This document shows, piece by piece, positions 48,903 through 57,065 of a stretch of DNA of 64,000 nt. The notes below the pieces were generated by a model, which made no database searches, was not told the origin of the DNA, and saw only the letters and a list, made by a program, of their open reading frames with translations. The position numbers and the translations under genes were made by a program. Within the stretch, counting starts at the first letter, position 1, and each line of letters starts with the position of its first letter. The DNA comes from an uncultured Oscillospiraceae bacterium (GTDB taxonomy: Bacteria; Bacillota; Clostridia; Oscillospirales; Oscillospiraceae). The stretch spans positions 1 to 64,000 of the forward strand of contig CANQCS010000009.1 of NCBI GenBank assembly GCA_947589745.1, in the 5' to 3' direction.

Positions 48903-49485
48903 TCTGATCGCTTCCTTTCAGTGTAAATGTTTCTTGCAGATGCCTCGCCTTTGGGTCCCAAGGCGGCATCCCATGGATGACGCGGGTCGTATCCAGCCGG
49001 TTCACCGGCGGGATGTGCCAGGTGCTCATCATCTCCCCCAGGTAGTACGGGGCGGTGGGGTCCTCGCTGTCGCTGGGGTAGACCAGGCTCTCCAGGCCCT
49101 CTTTCACGTCCAGCGAGAACTGCCCACCCCCGATGGCCGCAAATTTCAGCAGCGCGATGCGCAGCTGCTCCATCAGGGTCAGGAGGGACAGCCCGCCCTG
49201 CTCCCCGTTCTCGTGGTACACGCAGAACACGGTCCGCACCACCGCCGTAGCTTCGGTCAGGGGCCGGCCCTCCTGGACCGCGTCCCTGCCGGTGATCACC
49301 TGGTGGAGGATGTACGGCGCTTTATCTGTTGCGTCGGATACCTCCGGCAGACGGGTGAGGAACACCCGCGCCGGCCTGGGCGCCGGTTCCGGCTCCTCCT
49401 CCGTGGCCCGCACGGGCAGAAGGATGTCCTTCACGGTTTCCTGGGTGAACTCCCGCAGCTGTTCCAGCAGGATCACTTTCGACAT
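48895..49485 (-). CDS. Phage head-tail region protein (unknown)
   Basis: 196 aa from ATG 49485 (MSKVILLEQLREFTQETVKDILLPV). Contains ILHQVITGRDAVQEGRP and TAVVRTVFCVYHENGEQGGLSLLTLMEQLRIALL, a pattern like tail-terminator/completion proteins, consistent with its place between a gpZ-like protein and the sheath. Not certain. Confidence 0.65.
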   Translation of the reverse strand: MSKVILLEQLREFTQETVKDILLPVRATEEEPEPAPRPARVFLTRLPEVSDATDKAPYILHQVITGRDAVQEGRPLTEATAVVRTVFCVYHENGEQGGLSLLTLMEQLRIALLKFAAIGGGQFSLDVKEGLESLVYPSDSEDPTAPYYLGEMMSTWHIPPVNRLDTTRVIHGMPPWDPKARHLQETFTLKGSDQNG

Positions 49486-49490
49486 GTCCG

Positions 49491-50240
49491 TTACCTCCAT
49501 CCGTTGAGGATGGCGTTGATCTCGTGGTCAAGCCGTTCCTCAAACTTGTCCATCGCCTCGCGGGCAAGGTCCTCCCCGACCTCATCGCTGCCCAGCATCG
49601 TGGGCACGGAGGGTCCGAAGATCTCCTCCAGCTCATCCTTGCTGCTTCTCGTCATGCCGCCGGTCCGTTCAAAGATACCGACGTGCCCAGTCTTCGTTTT
49701 CATCACGAAGGCGTGGGAGAACCGCGCCGGGGACGTTCCCTTAAGGACATGCCCGGATGCGGCAACGCCGGGATACATGCGTCTCCACTTTTGGTCCGCG
49801 ATCATGACGCCGTACTGCTCGCTCATATCCCTGGTCGGCTGGCTGGGGGACGCCCCCATGAACCGGTGCAGCGGGATACGGGCGCCCATGAATGCGACCT
49901 CTGCCCGCAGGCCGTTCCCGAGGGAGTATTCGACCCTGACGTTCTCATTGGCCCGGATGTTGGCCGCGGAGATGGCGTATCGCTGCTGGATAGCCTTCGC
50001 GCTGCTGGACCGCAGGTGGGACGCGGCGCGGGACATGGCGCTCCGGACTGCCTTCTCCAGGCCACCCTCGATCCCGGACAGCATCTTGACCGCCCGGTCG
50101 ATGGCGCTCTGCCCCGCCACTGTCAGATAGACACCAATGGATTCGTCCTCCGGTCCGACCCACTCTCCCTCATTTCGCCCGTACTTTTCAAAGCGCCTGG
50201 GCTCCATGGAGATCATGCTGGAATCACTGGCGGCGCTCAT
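49491..50240 (-). CDS. Minor tail protein Z-like
   Basis: 249 aa: AVKMLSGIEGGLEKAVRSAMSRAASHLRSSSAKAIQQRYAISAANIRANENVRVEY resembles the prophage minor tail protein Z (GPZ) family, and SHAFVMKTKTGHVGIFERTG is typical of it. Likely in tail completion. Overlaps the upstream gene by 4 nt (ATGA). Confidence 0.75.
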   Translation of the reverse strand: MSAASDSSMISMEPRRFEKYGRNEGEWVGPEDESIGVYLTVAGQSAIDRAVKMLSGIEGGLEKAVRSAMSRAASHLRSSSAKAIQQRYAISAANIRANENVRVEYSLGNGLRAEVAFMGARIPLHRFMGASPSQPTRDMSEQYGVMIADQKWRRMYPGVAASGHVLKGTSPARFSHAFVMKTKTGHVGIFERTGGMTRSSKDELEEIFGPSVPTMLGSDEVGEDLAREAMDKFEERLDHEINAILNGWR

Positions 50241-50605
50241 TCGTCCACCCTCCTCAGTCCGATCTCCAGCATTCCCGTCTCCAGGCCGCAGGTCTGGACG
50301 AAATACTCCCGGAAGAAGCCGCCTCCGCCCTCCTCGTCGTTGATGCGGATGCGCTGCCGGTTCTCCGGCTGCTTCCCGCCCAGGTCGGAGAGGGCGCAGT
50401 GGAGGACGGGGGCATTCCGGTAGAGCCCCTGGACGTGGTCGGTGGTCAGCTGGCTGCGGTGCTGCTGCTTCAGCCCGGTGAGGACGATGGGGATATCCTC
50501 GTAGCGCTCGCCGTCGTACTCCACCGTCCGCCGCTCGGCGAATTCCCCCAGGTCAAGGAACACACCGTGGACGTCGGCGGCGACCATGTCCTTGAAGCCG
50601 CTCAT
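50237..50605 (-). CDS. Head-tail connector region protein
   Basis: 122 aa: HGVFLDLGEFAERRTVEYDGERYEDIPIVLTGLKQQHRSQL...LYRNAPVLHCALSDLG. Pattern of small ATP-binding-sugar-transporter-like/joining proteins seen between capsid and tail genes; assignment tentative. 4-nt overlaps on both sides. Confidence 0.6.
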   Translation of the reverse strand: MSGFKDMVAADVHGVFLDLGEFAERRTVEYDGERYEDIPIVLTGLKQQHRSQLTTDHVQGLYRNAPVLHCALSDLGGKQPENRQRIRINDEEGGGGFFREYFVQTCGLETGMLEIGLRRVDE

Positions 50606-50886
50606 ACCACTACCGCGTCCTCCGCGCTCAGGCCGGGAGGCGCGGCGGTCTTTTTCCGGCTCTTCTTTCCGGGGGCAGGCTCTGCGGCGGGAACGCCCTC
50701 GAACACCTCACCGGCTACACATTCCGGCTCGTCCTCGGGGACATCACCGGTCAGATCGACGACGTATACCGCCACGCCCCGGGCTACCAGCCTCTCCTCC
50801 CCGGCGGGGTCCAGGGAGAAGGGGCCGTCACCGGCCCGCTTCAGCGCGGTCCCCACGCGGCAGGCTCCGCAGATCATCTGGATCAT
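50602..50886 (-). CDS. Small head-region phage protein
   Basis: 94 aa: N-terminal MIQMICGACRVGTALKRAGDGPFSLDPAGEERLVARGVAVYV, then an acidic and Lys/Ala-rich tail. Such proteins follow the major capsid gene in many Firmicutes phages. Function unknown. Confidence 0.65.
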   Translation of the reverse strand: MIQMICGACRVGTALKRAGDGPFSLDPAGEERLVARGVAVYVVDLTGDVPEDEPECVAGEVFEGVPAAEPAPGKKSRKKTAAPPGLSAEDAVVV

Positions 50887-50901
50887 CGTCCGTCCCTCCT
50901 A

Positions 50902-51756
50902 TTAGCCGCCCTGGCCGCTGAGGACCTTCGTGGCGGAGGTCCAGGGGTTCTTGCGGACGGGAGCGAACAGAGGCTTGGCGGTCAGCTGGGTCTCCTTCAC
51001 CGGGGGCTTCATGGTGAAGATGTGCTGCGGTACGCGCATACCGGCGTAGGTGTGGAACTCGCCGTCAGCCTCCAGCTGAGTGACGCCGCCGTACAGCCCC
51101 TTGCCGCAGCCGGGAGCGGTGACGATGACGGACTCAGCCTCCATAAGGGGCTGGTCCTTCCCCTCGTCGTCCTCATAGGTGCCGTCGCTGACCAGCAGCT
51201 CCAGCTTGCGGCCCATGAAATTGATCACGCCCAGGCTGGTGACGAACTCGGTCAGCGCCTCGGGGGCGATGCGGCCCATCTCGATGCGCCGGTTGTCCAG
51301 CATGGCGATCATCCAGGGGTCCGCCATCAGGAACTCGCCCACGTCGTTGGACACGATCACTTCCCGGGCGGGGCGGCCCTTCTGGGTCAGCATCTTGATC
51401 ATGGCGCAGATGTCGAAGTACCAGTTGCAGTGGTTCCCCAGCTCCAGCGCCATGAACATCTCACCGAGGAAGTCCTGGCCCGGCTCGTTCTCCAGGGCAG
51501 TGACCACCATGTTGAACAGCTTCGGCATGACGGCCATCTCTTTCTCGGTGTACTGCTTGGCGATCTGTCCGTACAGGCGCTGACGGTCGTCGTGGTCCTT
51601 CCCCTGCCGGTCCACGCCGTTGGAGATGGAGATGGCCGCCAGTTCGATGAAGTCCGACCAGACTTTCCAGTCGCTGTGGCGGTCGCACAGCGTGGAGAAC
51701 ACCTTCTGGAATTCCTTCTGGCTCTCCTTCAGATAGCGAATGGCCTTCTTTGCCAT
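50902..51756 (-). CDS. Chimeric gene: adenine methyltransferase N-terminus fused to major capsid C-terminus
   Basis: 284 aa. Residues 1 to about 109 (SQKEFQKVFSTLCDRHSDWKVWSDFIELAAISIS..., EPGQDFLGEMFMALELGN) match the N-terminal helical part of phage N6-adenine methyltransferases, which should continue with a QFFTP segment and catalytic NPPF/DPPY motif; neither is present. Residues from about 111 (FDICAMIKMLTQKGRPAREVIVSNDVGEFLM, VTAPGCGKGLYGGVTQLEADGEFHTYAGMRVPQ, KNPWTSATKVL) match the C-terminal part of lambda gpE-type major capsid proteins. The reading frame is intact across the join (about 51415-51435). Best explained by a deletion; an assembly error is the alternative. Confidence 0.75.
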   Translation of the reverse strand: MAKKAIRYLKESQKEFQKVFSTLCDRHSDWKVWSDFIELAAISISNGVDRQGKDHDDRQRLYGQIAKQYTEKEMAVMPKLFNMVVTALENEPGQDFLGEMFMALELGNHCNWYFDICAMIKMLTQKGRPAREVIVSNDVGEFLMADPWMIAMLDNRRIEMGRIAPEALTEFVTSLGVINFMGRKLELLVSDGTYEDDEGKDQPLMEAESVIVTAPGCGKGLYGGVTQLEADGEFHTYAGMRVPQHIFTMKPPVKETQLTAKPLFAPVRKNPWTSATKVLSGQGG

Positions 51757-51757
51757 C

Positions 51758-52108
51758 TCACACCTCTGGCCTCTCCAGCCCGTCCAGAATGTCGCACAGC
51801 CGCAGGGCGTTCTCCGGCGTTGGGTCCTTCCGCACAGCGGAAAGCGCCTGTTCGGCTGCCCGGATGAGCCTGACGTGATGGGCGATCAGTTTGTCCTGCA
51901 GCCGCATGGCGCTGAGCGCGTCCTCGTATGCCCGGCGGATCTTCATCTTCTCCGCGCTGGCCTGCTCCCTGGTGAGGCGCTTGGCGCGGTAGTCTGCGTA
52001 GATGCTCCGCACCGCCAGATAGGCCCACTGGTCCGCGAGCCCCAGGCCCTCCGGGATCTCCTCACCCCGGCGGGCAAGCTGCTCCCAGGGAAATTCGTAG
52101 ACGCTCAT
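51758..52108 (-). CDS. Phage protein of unknown function (116 aa)
   Basis: 116 aa, mostly helical: FPWEQLARRGEEIPEGLGLADQWAYLAVRSIYADYRAKRLTREQASAEKMKIRRAYEDA. Proteins of this type precede terminase or methyltransferase genes in related phages. Touches the chimeric gene and overlaps upstream by 4 nt. Confidence 0.65.
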   Translation of the reverse strand: MSVYEFPWEQLARRGEEIPEGLGLADQWAYLAVRSIYADYRAKRLTREQASAEKMKIRRAYEDALSAMRLQDKLIAHHVRLIRAAEQALSAVRKDPTPENALRLCDILDGLERPEV

Positions 52109-52296
52109 GGCTGCCCCTCCTTGCTGCGTCTGGCCCTCTTGGCGGTCTCCTCGTCTATGAGCTGCTTCAGGAGCCGCACATCGTTGTCGGTCATGATCCT
52201 GGCGAACTCCAGAAGCTCCTGGTGCTTCTGAAGGAACAGGAGCACCCTGTCCTCGCTGGACATTGCCGCATAGACCGCTTTCGCAAACTCCGTCAC
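52105..52296 (-). CDS. Small phage protein (63 aa)
   Basis: 63 aa from GTG 52296 (VTEFAKAVYAAMSSEDRVLLFLQKHQEL...), charged C-terminus. AAGGAGGG upstream; GTGA overlap with the VRR-NUC stop and 4-nt overlap with the next gene. No domain recognised. Confidence 0.65.
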   Translation of the reverse strand: MTEFAKAVYAAMSSEDRVLLFLQKHQELLEFARIMTDNDVRLLKQLIDEETAKRARRSKEGQP

Positions 52297-52679
52297 GTCC
52301 GTCCCTCCTTCAGCTCCAGATACCACTGCAGCAGCTGTACCGCGCTCTGCCAGCCGCGGCAGACCTGCCAGAGGTAGCCCTGGGCCAGGAGCTGTTCGCC
52401 CCACCACTTCTGATCCTCCGTGGCCCGGCCCGTCTCTGTCTTCATTTCAAGGTATAGACCGTGGTACTTCCCCCGCGGCACCGGAAGGCACAGGTCCGGC
52501 ACACCGGCGCGGACGCCCATCAGCTTCAGGAGCCTGCCCTGCTGGGGCGTACAGAAGCGCTCATTGGGGATGTGGTGGAGCAGCTTCAGCTCCGGGTACC
52601 TGGCCCGGACCTCCGGCTGCTGGCCCCACTTGACCACCATCCGCTGCTGCTGGTCCTCACTCAGCCCGCTTTTTGGCAT
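52293..52679 (-). CDS. VRR-NUC domain nuclease
   Basis: 128 aa PD-(D/E)XK nuclease of the VRR-NUC class: LLHHIPNERFCTPQQGRLLKLMGVRAGVPDLCLPVPRGKYHGLYLEMKTETGRATEDQKWW, with acidic/catalytic GVPDL and E-M-K. Phage forms probably act as Holliday-junction resolvases or repair nucleases in replication. Confidence 0.9.
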   Translation of the reverse strand: MPKSGLSEDQQQRMVVKWGQQPEVRARYPELKLLHHIPNERFCTPQQGRLLKLMGVRAGVPDLCLPVPRGKYHGLYLEMKTETGRATEDQKWWGEQLLAQGYLWQVCRGWQSAVQLLQWYLELKEGRT

Positions 52680-52818
52680 CCTCTACCACCTCCACATAGG
52701 CGCTGGACTTGGTATCGCCCGGGCGCTTCTCCCGGCCCTGGCGGACGGTGTAGCCGTTCCGGCCCAGGATCATCAGCACCGTGTCCCGGTCGTCCGGCTT
52801 GACGATGTACAGCTTCAC
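52657..52818 (-). CDS. Small phage protein (53 aa)
   Basis: 53 aa from GTG 52818 (VKLYIVKPDDRDTVLMILGRNGYTVRQGREKRPGDTKSSAYVEVVED). GTGA overlap with the helicase stop; its end overlaps VRR-NUC. Similar small proteins sit between helicase and VRR-NUC in Firmicutes phages; role unknown. Confidence 0.65.
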   Translation of the reverse strand: MKLYIVKPDDRDTVLMILGRNGYTVRQGREKRPGDTKSSAYVEVVEDAKKRAE

Positions 52819-54332
52819 GGCCTGCGCCTCCTTCCGCCGATCATCCGGTTCATGATCTGGCTGGCCTGTCCCTTTGTGAGGCCGTTGGTGTCGAATCCCC
52901 GGCATCGTTTGCTGATGAAGGCCAGCTGCTTCTCCGTGGCCGGGGCGTTCCCCCAGCGCTTGACGATGTTCAGGTCCCACAGCTGGCGGCAGTCCGAGAA
53001 GTCCGCCTCCAGCCGCTTGTACACCCGGTCGATGGCCTCCTGCATCCCGACCCGGCTGCCGTCCCGCAGCGTCACCAGCCCCAGGGCGTCCGGGCACGGG
53101 ATGGTCAGGCTTTTGTGGTCCGCCAGGGACACCACCATAGCCCCGTCCGGCAGCTTGAAGAAGTTGATATCGTGGGTGTTGTAGCTCTGCTCCCGGGCCC
53201 ACAGGTCCACGATCTCCACGTTCCGGATCCAGCTCTCCGGGCAGTCAGACGCCGCCGCGGCCTTTACCGGCAGGTCGAACAGGTCGCCCTCCAGGTCCTT
53301 CATCTTCCGTGCCGGGATGGCGCTGACGTCCAGTCCCAGGAGGCTCGGCGCTGTACAGAGGTTTGCCTTGCCGGTGACTCCCACACAGTCGATGAGGACC
53401 AGCTTCTCCTTTCCCAGCCAGAGCCGGAGGCCGCGCCCTACCATCTGGGCGTATAGGCTCTCGGACTGGGTGGGCCGGGCCACGATCACCGTCTCCACCC
53501 GCGGGATGTCGGTGCCCTCGGTGAAGACCATGCAGTTGACGATGCAGGGTATCCTGCCCTCCGTGAACGCCTGGATGATGGCCGCACGGTCCTTTGTCTC
53601 GCCGGTGACCACCGCCGCGCCGGGTATCTTGGACGCGATCTCGCCCGCGTGGCGGACCGACACTGCGAAGATGAGCGTGGCGCCCACGGCGTGTTCCCGG
53701 TAGGCCTGGGCGATAGCGTCCGCCGTGCCGTCCATGGCCTCGTCCAGCTCGCCGGGAGCGTAGTCGCCCCGCCTGGTGTGGACCGCCGTGAGGTCGTAGC
53801 CGATATCGATCCGCTTGCAGAAAATATCGCACAGGTAGCCGTTTTTGATGCCCCAGCGCAGATCCCGCTGGAAGATGATCTTGGAGAACACCGTATCCAG
53901 CCGCACCTTGTCCCCTCTGTTGGGGGTAGCTGTAAAGCCGATAAGCTTTAATGGCTGGAAGTGGTCGAAGATGTCCCGGTAGGTCTTGGCTGCTGCGTGG
54001 TGGGCCTCGTCGCAGATGATGGTGCCGAAGTCGTAGGGGCCGAACTTATCCAGCCGCCGCACCATCGTCTGGATGCTGGCGGACACGACCTCCTCCCAGC
54101 CCTCGGACCGCTGGGACGCCCGCTCCACGCCGTAGGAGCAATCGAAGTACTTCCTGGGCTGCTCCACCAGCTCCTCCCGGTGGCTGAGGATCAGCATTCG
54201 CTCCCCGTGGCGCGGGAGGTTGGCGAAGGTGACTGTCTTCCCCAGCCCCGTGGCCATCTGGACCAGATACGCTCCCGGCGGCTGGGCCTCGATGGTGTCG
54301 ATACATTCTTGCTGATAGGGCCTGAGTTCCAT
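52815..54332 (-). CDS. Superfamily 2 DEAD/DEAH-box helicase
   Basis: 505 aa. Motif I ATGLGKTVT, motif II DEAHH, motif III FTATPNR, C-terminal RecA-like domain with AQMVGRGLRLW (motif VI). Phage replication/recombination helicase of the type beginning MELRPYQQECIDTI. GGAGGTCAA precedes ATG 54332; the longer open frame upstream runs through the iteron region and is not used. Confidence 0.92.
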   Translation of the reverse strand: MELRPYQQECIDTIEAQPPGAYLVQMATGLGKTVTFANLPRHGERMLILSHREELVEQPRKYFDCSYGVERASQRSEGWEEVVSASIQTMVRRLDKFGPYDFGTIICDEAHHAAAKTYRDIFDHFQPLKLIGFTATPNRGDKVRLDTVFSKIIFQRDLRWGIKNGYLCDIFCKRIDIGYDLTAVHTRRGDYAPGELDEAMDGTADAIAQAYREHAVGATLIFAVSVRHAGEIASKIPGAAVVTGETKDRAAIIQAFTEGRIPCIVNCMVFTEGTDIPRVETVIVARPTQSESLYAQMVGRGLRLWLGKEKLVLIDCVGVTGKANLCTAPSLLGLDVSAIPARKMKDLEGDLFDLPVKAAAASDCPESWIRNVEIVDLWAREQSYNTHDINFFKLPDGAMVVSLADHKSLTIPCPDALGLVTLRDGSRVGMQEAIDRVYKRLEADFSDCRQLWDLNIVKRWGNAPATEKQLAFISKRCRGFDTNGLTKGQASQIMNRMIGGRRRRP

Positions 54333-54347
54333 TTGACCTCCTTCACT

Positions 54348-54620
54348 GTGGAACACGTGGAACACCGTGTAACATTTTGTTCCACGCGGAAACCGTTGTG
54401 CCGCAACGCTTTCCGGTTTCCGTGGAACTGTGGAACAACTTTTTTGCACTATAAGGGAAGTCTTTTTTTCAGGTGTATTTCCCACCTATTTTTTCTCCCT
54501 TATATAGGCTGTATTTTTTGTTCCACAGTTCCACACCCCGCGAAAAACAGCCGGAAACCGTTGTGCCGCAAGGCTTTCAGCCGTGTAACATCTGTTCCAC
54601 ACCTGTTCCTCATGTTCCAC
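54348..54620. other. Iteron-rich candidate replication origin
   Basis: 292-bp gap between two replication genes, without a gene. GTGGAAC occurs at 54348, 54357, 54422 and 54430; its complement GTTCCAC at 54379, 54520, 54528, 54594 and 54614. Two longer direct repeats (GGAAACCGTTGTGCCGCAA, at about 54388 and 54553) lie among them. The centre (54436-54520) is AT-rich with T-runs and carries CTATAAGGGA...TCCCTTATATAG as an inverted repeat. This looks like iterons around an unwinding element. Confidence 0.7.
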
Positions 54621-54624
54621 GCCT

Positions 54625-56379
54625 TTACAGTATTTCATCGTCATTTTGACGATTCTCCTCCATTTCTGTTGGTAATCTTATACAAACGCACTCCGTCAGG
54701 ACGCCGTTGATGCGTTTCCCTTTGGTGTAGGCCCGGCCCCGGCAGTCGATGAGGGCGTTCTGCTTCAGGTAGGACAGCACGGATACCGGGGAGAACCCGG
54801 CGTCTGTCAGCACCCGCTCGAAGACGGAGCGCACCACGTAGGCCCTTGCCGCCACCTGGTCGCCGGTGATCAGCTCCACGTACTCGATGGCGCCGTAGAC
54901 CTCCTGGCCGTTGTCGCTGCGGCCGCAGAGCTTGCCGGAGTTCTGGGTCACCCAGTCGCACAGGTACTTGTAGCCCCGGTCACCGGCGCTGACAGCGGCC
55001 TTGGAGGCCAGGAATTCCCCCATCTCCGGCACGGTCAGGGGCCGCTCCCCGGGGAATATCCACTCGCAGGCCAGCTGGTCCGCCAGGATGAGGGCCGCCG
55101 CGGCCATCGCCTGCTTCTCCGTGGTGTCCCGGTCCGACAGCTCCTTGAAGAGCGCCTGATACCGCCCCTGCAGGCTGTCCGTGACGCCCGGCTGATAGAG
55201 CCGCTCCACGAATCTCCGCCCGGCGAAGCCGTAGTTGCGCTTGAGCAGGGACGAGATGCGCATACCGTCCCGGATGACCGGCGAACCCGCCCGGCACTCC
55301 ACGTCGATGACGCGGTTGACCGCACCGGCCCCGGCGGCGGAGCCCGTGAGGGGGCTCTCGCCGGTGGTCAGGATGCAGTTGTGCCAGGTGGGCGTCAGCT
55401 CCACGCCGCCGTTCCGGGTGCCGCGGGTCCTCCCCACGCCCTGGGCCAGCTTGTACACGTCGAAGCTGCTGCGGCCTTTGGCGTCCTTGCTGAGCTGCAG
55501 CTCGTCCAGGCAGAGCGGCAGGCTGTTCAGGAACGCCGCCGTCTTCTCCTGGCCCACCACGGTACCGTCGAACGTCTTGATATAGGCGCCGATGGCGGGG
55601 TCCCCCCACACGCTGGCCGCCGCCATGAGGGCCACGGTCTTGCCGGTGCCGGAGTCCACGCCCCAGAGGTGGACGAAGAACGGCAGGCAGTTCAGCGGCT
55701 CCAGCAGCACGGAGGCGAAGGACGCCGCCAGCATGATCCTGGCTGTCACCGACATACATCGGACCTCCTTGATCCCGTTGAGCCACACCGCCTCGCTGCC
55801 GCACTGCCGCACCGTCTGGAACATGGCCCGGAAGTTGGCGTCGCCGTCAAAGATCAGGCCCTCCACGAAGGGAGAGAAGCCCTCGCCGTGGATGTGGCCG
55901 AACCGCCCGATGCTCTTCCGCTCCGGGATGATGTCGTAGTTCAGGTTCTCCAGGTCCGATATGTACTGAATGAAGCTCCGCGCGTTCTGGCTGGTGACGG
56001 CCACGCCCACCCGGCTCAGGTCGGTCACCTTGCTGATGCTGGCCAACACCGCCTTTTCCGCGATCACATACCGCCAGGTCGTGCCCTTGCGGTAGGCCAG
56101 CCGCAGCTTTTCCTCGCCGGTGTCGATGTTCACCAGCCGTTCCACCGGCAGGACCGGGTGCGGGCAGGCCAGCTCGTCCTGATACCCGCCGCCCCGCTTC
56201 CGCACACCGTCGTCCTCCGCCTCCCAGGTCCCGCCCGTCCGCAGCTCCAGGGGCTGGCCGGTGAAGTGGGTGGCGTCGTCGATGTAGAGCGTGTCCGCCT
56301 GGGCCTTGATGGACTCCACGTATTTCCGGTACATGCCCCGGAACGCCTTGAAGCCCACTGTATCGGCGTAGTCCGCCAT
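54625..56379 (-). CDS. DUF927-type phage replication helicase
   Basis: 584 aa from ATG 56379. DUF927 superfamily: VDSGTGKTVAL Walker A (residues 240-250), LDELQLSKDAKG Walker-B-like, TGESPLTG sensor, C-terminal helical domain. Usually next to a CHC2 zinc-finger/primase protein, as here. The frame is open further upstream and encodes a plausible N-terminus (ADWNYEKQDFLTTAPYEELYRLHKDPF), but only an ACG (56487) after AGGGAGGCGAGGAG is available. Probably the full protein is about 620 aa. Confidence 0.85.
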   Translation of the reverse strand: MADYADTVGFKAFRGMYRKYVESIKAQADTLYIDDATHFTGQPLELRTGGTWEAEDDGVRKRGGGYQDELACPHPVLPVERLVNIDTGEEKLRLAYRKGTTWRYVIAEKAVLASISKVTDLSRVGVAVTSQNARSFIQYISDLENLNYDIIPERKSIGRFGHIHGEGFSPFVEGLIFDGDANFRAMFQTVRQCGSEAVWLNGIKEVRCMSVTARIMLAASFASVLLEPLNCLPFFVHLWGVDSGTGKTVALMAAASVWGDPAIGAYIKTFDGTVVGQEKTAAFLNSLPLCLDELQLSKDAKGRSSFDVYKLAQGVGRTRGTRNGGVELTPTWHNCILTTGESPLTGSAAGAGAVNRVIDVECRAGSPVIRDGMRISSLLKRNYGFAGRRFVERLYQPGVTDSLQGRYQALFKELSDRDTTEKQAMAAAALILADQLACEWIFPGERPLTVPEMGEFLASKAAVSAGDRGYKYLCDWVTQNSGKLCGRSDNGQEVYGAIEYVELITGDQVAARAYVVRSVFERVLTDAGFSPVSVLSYLKQNALIDCRGRAYTKGKRINGVLTECVCIRLPTEMEENRQNDDEIL

Positions 56380-56450
56380 CGCGGCCAGGGCGGTCTCATG
56401 GACGAATGGGTCCTTATGGAGACGGTACAGCTCCTCGTAGGGCGCCGTGG

Positions 56451-57065
56451 TCAGGAAATCCTGCTTTTCGTAGTTCCAGTCTGCCGTTCTCCTCGCCTCC
56501 CTAACTCATCCATGATCTCGTCCAGCCGGTACTCGATCCCCGGCAGTTTATGACAGGCCTCCACGAACAGCGGGTGGATGGTGTCCGCTGTCATGTCTGC
56601 CTCCGTTGGCGCGGCAAGTAGTTTTGCCTGCCAGAGTTTTCTGTGCTCTTCCGCCAGCTCCCGGTACTCCGCTTCCAGCTTTTCCCGGCGCTGTTTCTCC
56701 CTGCGCATCTCCTCCAGGCGTTCAGAGCGGGCCGCCCGGTCCGGCTCGTCCCTGGTCAATCCCAGCCGGAAGTCCATGTTGAGCCGCAGACACGCCTGCT
56801 GGAAATTCAGGTCGAACAGCTTCATGACGAAGTCGATGACGCTGCCCCCAGCCCCGCATCCGAAGCAGTGCCAGCCGCCATCCTCTGGGTATATCTTGCA
56901 GCTGCCTGTCTTCTCGGCGTGGAAGGGGCAGCAGATGTACCCCGCCCGGTTTGGGGGAAAGCCGTAGAGCGCCGCGGCGTCGGCCATCGGCACCAGCCGC
57001 TTGATGTCCCCGGCCAGGTCAGTAAGCGACGTCCTCTCCCGGCTCCGGGGGCCAGTATTCCGCAT
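56451..57065 (-). CDS. CHC2 zinc-finger primase-like protein
   Basis: 204 aa. DnaG-type zinc-binding domain with C46-P-F-H49 and C67-F-G-C70 around KIYPEDGGWHCFGCGAGGSVIDFVM; the polymerase (TOPRIM) domain is absent. The rest is a charged helical tail (LEEMRREKQRREKLEAEYRELAEEHRK). It likely recognises template DNA for the DUF927 helicase. Overlaps the nuclease gene upstream by 47 nt and runs past the next gene's probable real start. Confidence 0.88.
   Translation of the reverse strand: MRNTGPRSRERTSLTDLAGDIKRLVPMADAAALYGFPPNRAGYICCPFHAEKTGSCKIYPEDGGWHCFGCGAGGSVIDFVMKLFDLNFQQACLRLNMDFRLGLTRDEPDRAARSERLEEMRREKQRREKLEAEYRELAEEHRKLWQAKLLAAPTEADMTADTIHPLFVEACHKLPGIEYRLDEIMDELGRRGERQTGTTKSRIS

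Noticed and set aside
54348-54620. CRISPR array
   Set aside because: The repeats are 7 bp with irregular spacing in both orientations, no unique spacers and no cas genes.
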